A model generated the notes under the pieces. That model did not search any database. It was not told the origin of the DNA and worked only from the letters and a program-made list of their open reading frames with translations. Source: Streptomyces sp. NBC_00178 (GTDB lineage Bacteria; Actinomycetota; Actinomycetes; Streptomycetales; Streptomycetaceae). Taken from it: 64,000 nucleotides of DNA. The stretch covers positions 2,666,001 to 2,730,000 of the forward strand of contig NZ_CP108143.1 in NCBI RefSeq assembly GCF_036206005.1, written 5' to 3'. Below, piece by piece: positions 61,114 through 64,000 of this stretch. Within the stretch, counting starts at the first letter, position 1, and each line of letters begins with the position of its first letter. Position numbers and translations under genes: made by a program.

Positions 61114-62469
61114 ATGGTGTCGACACGGGCAGTTCCCAACCTCGTCTTCCGGCGGCTGCGCGCACAGCGCTCCGCGGGTGAGTTCGCGGCGGCGGTCCGC
61201 AGGGCCGCCCGCGAGATCGGTGAACAGGTCGCGTGCGACGCCCGGTACATCGGACGCGTGGAGTCCGGCGAGATCCGCTGCCCCAACTACGCGTACGAAC
61301 GGGTGTTCCTGCACATGTTCCCCGGGGCGACCCTGGCGGACCTGGGCTTCTCGGACCGTGAGAGCGTGCGCGGCCGGGGGGCCCGCAGCGCGTCCGTACC
61401 CCCTCCCACCACACCCCCCGCGCTCGACAGTGACATCCACGAGGAGAGCGACGTGCTGCGTCGCGTGTTCATGACCAGCGGTACCGCCACGATGGCGGCC
61501 GCGTCCCTGGGCCTGGGCGGCCGGTCCGCCGCGGCGGGCCCCCTCGGCGTCCCCGCCCAGCGCCGGGTCGGCGAGGCCGAGGTCAGCGCCGTCGAGAAGG
61601 CGGTCCGCCAGATCCGGCTGCTGGACGACCGGCACGGCGCCGACGGGCTCTACCGCCGCGCCTCCCAGCCCCTGCGGGCCGCGTACGCGCTGCTCGACTC
61701 GGGGACGGCGAGCCGCCGCAGCACCGTCGACCGGCTGCACGCCGGCGCCGGTGAGCTGGCGATCTCGGTGGGCTGGCTGGCCCACGACTCGGGGCGCTTC
61801 GACGACGCCCGGTCCCACTACGCGGAGGCGCTCGCCACGGCCAGGCTGGCCGGCGACGCCGCGCTGGAGGCGCACGCGTTCTGCAACGCCTCGTTCCTGG
61901 CCCGCGACACGGGACGGGCCCGGGAGGCGGTCCGGGCGGCGGAGGCCGGGCAGCGCGCGGCCGGTCCGCTCGGCTCCCCGCGGCTGCTGGCCCTGCTCGC
62001 GCTGCGGGAGGCGGGTGCCCGGGCGTGGCTCGGGGACCGTACGGGGTGCGAACAGGCGATCGGCCGGGCCCGCACGGCGTTCGGCCGGGGGCCGTGCGAC
62101 GCGGACCCGGAGTGGATGAGCTTCTTCCGGGAGGCGGAGCTCGAACTGCTGGAGGCGCAGTGCTGGTCCGCCCTGGGCGACTGGCCGAGGGCCGCACGCC
62201 ACGCCCGGCGGGCCACCCGGCTGCAGGACCCGCACTTCACCCGGAACCTCGCGCTGTACCGGGCCCAGCTGGCCGGTGACCTGGCGCGCGCGGGCACGGC
62301 GGACGAGGCGGCGGCCGCGGGGCACCAGGTGCTGGATCTGCTCGACCGGGTCCAGTCCTCCCGTATCAGGGGGATGCTGGCGAGCGCCGTACGCGTGCTG
62401 AGGCCGCGCGGCGGCCCGGAGGTGGCGGCGCTGCTGGCCCGTTACGAGGAGCTCCCGCCCAGCGCCTGA
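61114..62469 (+). CDS. HTH/TPR-type regulatory protein
   Basis: 451 residues from ATG 61114. The N-terminus contains a helix-turn-helix-like region (VACDARYIGRVESGEIRCPN, then YAYERVFLHMFPGATLADLG), a variable linker, and after residue 150 helical repeats of TPR type (LHAGAGELAISVGWLAHDSG; DDARSHYAEALATARLAGDA; a LEAQCWSALGDWPRAARHAR repeat). The layout resembles the Streptomyces regulator NsdA, but it is not clearly an orthologue. These proteins influence sporulation and antibiotic synthesis. It stands alone; 144 bp of non-coding DNA follow. Confidence 0.8.
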   Translation: MVSTRAVPNLVFRRLRAQRSAGEFAAAVRRAAREIGEQVACDARYIGRVESGEIRCPNYAYERVFLHMFPGATLADLGFSDRESVRGRGARSASVPPPTTPPALDSDIHEESDVLRRVFMTSGTATMAAASLGLGGRSAAAGPLGVPAQRRVGEAEVSAVEKAVRQIRLLDDRHGADGLYRRASQPLRAAYALLDSGTASRRSTVDRLHAGAGELAISVGWLAHDSGRFDDARSHYAEALATARLAGDAALEAHAFCNASFLARDTGRAREAVRAAEAGQRAAGPLGSPRLLALLALREAGARAWLGDRTGCEQAIGRARTAFGRGPCDADPEWMSFFREAELELLEAQCWSALGDWPRAARHARRATRLQDPHFTRNLALYRAQLAGDLARAGTADEAAAAGHQVLDLLDRVQSSRIRGMLASAVRVLRPRGGPEVAALLARYEELPPSA

Positions 62470-62613
62470 GCCGGCCTCCGCCGGCCCCGGCGCGCGTGAG
62501 CGGTCCCGATCCCGGCGCGCGTGAGCGGTCCCGCGAGCCCCGGCTCCGGTGCGCGAGATCCGTCCCGCCCCGCCGTGGAGCGCCGGGGCGGGGGCCCGGC
62601 TACGGGACAGCCC

Positions 62614-63210
62614 TCAGCGGTCCAGGTGACCCGTGTCGTTCCAGCGTTCCAGGGCGGGAAGGCCGTACGCCCAGCCGAGCACCGACAGCGAGGTCGGCTC
62701 CAGGCGGATCCGCGCGGCGAAGGACACGTCCTCGCCCAGCCACCGCGCGCCCAGGGCCCGCAGGATGTGCCCGTGGGCGAAGACCAGCACGTCGCGGTCG
62801 GAGGACCGCGCCCACGCCACGACCTCGTCGGCCCGGGCCGCGAGCTCGGCCGTCGTCTCGCCGCCGGGGACCCCGTCGCGCCAGATGAGCCAGTCGGGCC
62901 GGTCCGCCTTGATCTGCGCGGGGGTCAGGCCCTCGTAGTCGCCGTAGTCCCACTCCATGAGCGCGTCCCACGGCTCGGCGCGGTCCCCGAAGCCCGCGAG
63001 TGCGCACGTCTCGGCGGCCCGGACGAGCGGGCTGGTCCGCACCTCCACCCCGGGCAGGCCTCCCCAGGGCTGCCGGTGCAGCCGCTCGCCGAGCAGCTTG
63101 GCGCCCTCACGACCGGCGTCGAGGAGGGGGATGTCGGTCCTGCCGGTGTGATTGCCCTGCACCGACCACTGTGTCTGGCCGTGCCGGGCGAGCAGGATGC
63201 GCGGTGCCAT
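62614..63210 (-). CDS. Histidine phosphatase family protein
   Basis: 198 residues from the ATG at 63210. Phosphoglycerate-mutase-like phosphatase: [20 protein letters not shown] with the RHG phospho-acceptor His, [36 protein letters not shown], and [18 protein letters not shown] with the second His. Substrate unknown; possibilities are small sugar phosphates or phosphorylated metabolites. Divergent from the PAP2 gene. Confidence 0.92.
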   Translation of the reverse strand: MAPRILLARHGQTQWSVQGNHTGRTDIPLLDAGREGAKLLGERLHRQPWGGLPGVEVRTSPLVRAAETCALAGFGDRAEPWDALMEWDYGDYEGLTPAQIKADRPDWLIWRDGVPGGETTAELAARADEVVAWARSSDRDVLVFAHGHILRALGARWLGEDVSFAARIRLEPTSLSVLGWAYGLPALERWNDTGHLDR

Positions 63211-63522
63211 ACGGCTCTCCCTGAAAAATACTGAGATCCGATGATCCGGGGACCCTAGGATCTGACGGGTCCGGGACAGCGGTGTCCGGGACAGCTTCGG
63301 AGCGGCGATCGCGGGCAACCGGTGGGGGACGGATGCGGGCGAGGGCCCCGCTCCATCATCCCGCACATGCTCCACGGGCAACCCGCGGGGCGGTCCCGGC
63401 GTCCCTCCCCTCGCACGAGCAGGGGCGTTCGCAGGGGGCGCCCCCGGGGGAGAACAAGGCACACGACCGCCGTACGGTTGAACGCCCGCCGTCGACCGCA
63501 TGAACCTGGGGAGAGCCACCGG
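63211..63522. other. Divergent intergenic region
   Basis: 312 bp between the histidine phosphatase and PAP2 genes. I see no gene and no clear promoter. GATCCGATGATCC (63235-63247) and the nearby GGATCT repeats are weak inverted repeats only. Confidence 0.4.
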
Positions 63523-64000
63523 ATGCCGCACGCCACCACCGCGACACCGTCCTCCGGTCCCCGGCCCCGTTGGTGGACGGAGCTCCCGCTGATAGCGGTG
63601 GTGTACGGGCTGTACTCGGCGGGACGGCTCCTGGTCAGGGAGGACGTGCCCGCGGCCGTGGAACACGGGCTCGCGATACTCCGCCTGGAGAAGTCACTCC
63701 ACCTGAACGCCGAGCACCCCCTCAACCGGCTGCTCACCGCCCACCCCTCCCTGGGCATACCCGCCGACTTCGCGTACGCCTCACTGCACTACCTCGTCAC
63801 CCCGGCCGTGCTGATCTGGCTGTTCCGCCGCCGGACCGCGGTCTACCGCGCGGCCCGCACCTGGCTGATGACCTCCACGCTCCTCGGCCTCGTCGGCTTC
63901 ACGCTGATGCCGACCTGCCCGCCCCGGCTGCTCGACGCCCACCACGGTTTCGTCGACACGATGGCCCAGTACAGCGCGTACGGCTGGTGGGGCGCCGGCG
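63523..64000 (+). CDS. PAP2-superfamily membrane phosphatase, 5' part (cut by window edge)
   Basis: At least 159 residues from ATG 63523, with GGGGAGAG about 9 nt upstream; the frame stays open to the window end. Several hydrophobic helices ([58 protein letters not shown]) and the [10 protein letters not shown] loop resemble the inositolphosphotransferase branch of PAP2 proteins, lipid phosphatases or phosphotransferases. The catalytic C-terminal motifs are outside the window. Confidence 0.8.
   Translation, partial: MPHATTATPSSGPRPRWWTELPLIAVVYGLYSAGRLLVREDVPAAVEHGLAILRLEKSLHLNAEHPLNRLLTAHPSLGIPADFAYASLHYLVTPAVLIWLFRRRTAVYRAARTWLMTSTLLGLVGFTLMPTCPPRLLDAHHGFVDTMAQYSAYGWWGAG

Noticed and set aside
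1..64000. Search for CRISPR arrays, integrases, transposases and attachment sites
   Set aside because: No regularly spaced repeats and no mobile-element proteins seen; the only tRNA gene is followed by a terminator and shows no duplicated 3' end nearby that I could find.

Overview
The window is high-GC actinobacterial chromosome and almost certainly comes from a Streptomyces. Codons end in G or C, GTG and TTG starts are frequent, start and stop codons often overlap (ATGA or GTGA), TTA codons are nearly absent, and several loci are typical of the genus: desferrioxamine desABCD, adpA with its TTA codon, cebR-cebEFG-bglC and a whiJ-like XRE/DUF397 cassette. From memory, gene order follows the S. 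coelicolor region around SCO2770-SCO2810. I see no integrase, transposase, phage gene or CRISPR array, so this is ordinary chromosome with accessory insertions.

Layout. 1-3.8 kb: agmatinase 5' end, Na+/solute symporter, divergent PucR regulator, RidA. 4-6.1 kb: a leaderless small secreted protein and a whiJ-like cassette. 6.25-14.9 kb: a sugar operon with binding protein, two permeases, LacI regulator, GH5-like and GH3 hydrolases, behind a clear promoter plus an 18-bp operator. 15-24.8 kb: Asp23/Gls24 protein, DUF5713 protein, acyl-CoA dehydrogenase, thioesterase II, CDF transporter, TTA-containing P450, an epoxide-hydrolase fold protein lacking catalytic residues, WYL and MarR regulators. 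25-31.5 kb: AccR-like TetR repressor and accD1-accA1-hmgL-acd operon for branched-chain acyl-CoA catabolism. 31.6-38.1 kb: iron-box-controlled desE and desABCD. 38.3-43.9 kb: glmS-type aminotransferase, universal stress protein, adpA, orn and tRNA-His. 44-48 kb: ECF42-type sigma factor with DGPF/YCII partner, and a TerD-nuclease fusion. 48-54.6 kb: cellobiose regulon with three CebR boxes. 55-58.9 kb: chitinase and a two-component system. 59-64 kb: secreted protein, spermidine-synthase-like protein, small unknown, HTH/TPR regulator, histidine phosphatase and a truncated PAP2 phosphatase.

How the genes work together. Both sugar ABC systems lack an ATPase gene and presumably share a distant MsiK-type ATPase. 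Both pair import of short glycans with cytoplasmic hydrolases and LacI control. Iron supply (des), nutrient sensing (ceb, chitinase) and the developmental master gene adpA sit close together. The most unusual items are the TerD/PD-(D/E)XK fusion, the apparently dead epoxide hydrolase homologue, three predicted leaderless transcripts, the bglC operator that contains the Shine-Dalgarno sequence, and a set of sharply defined operators next to their likely regulators. None of these is proven to be a new system.
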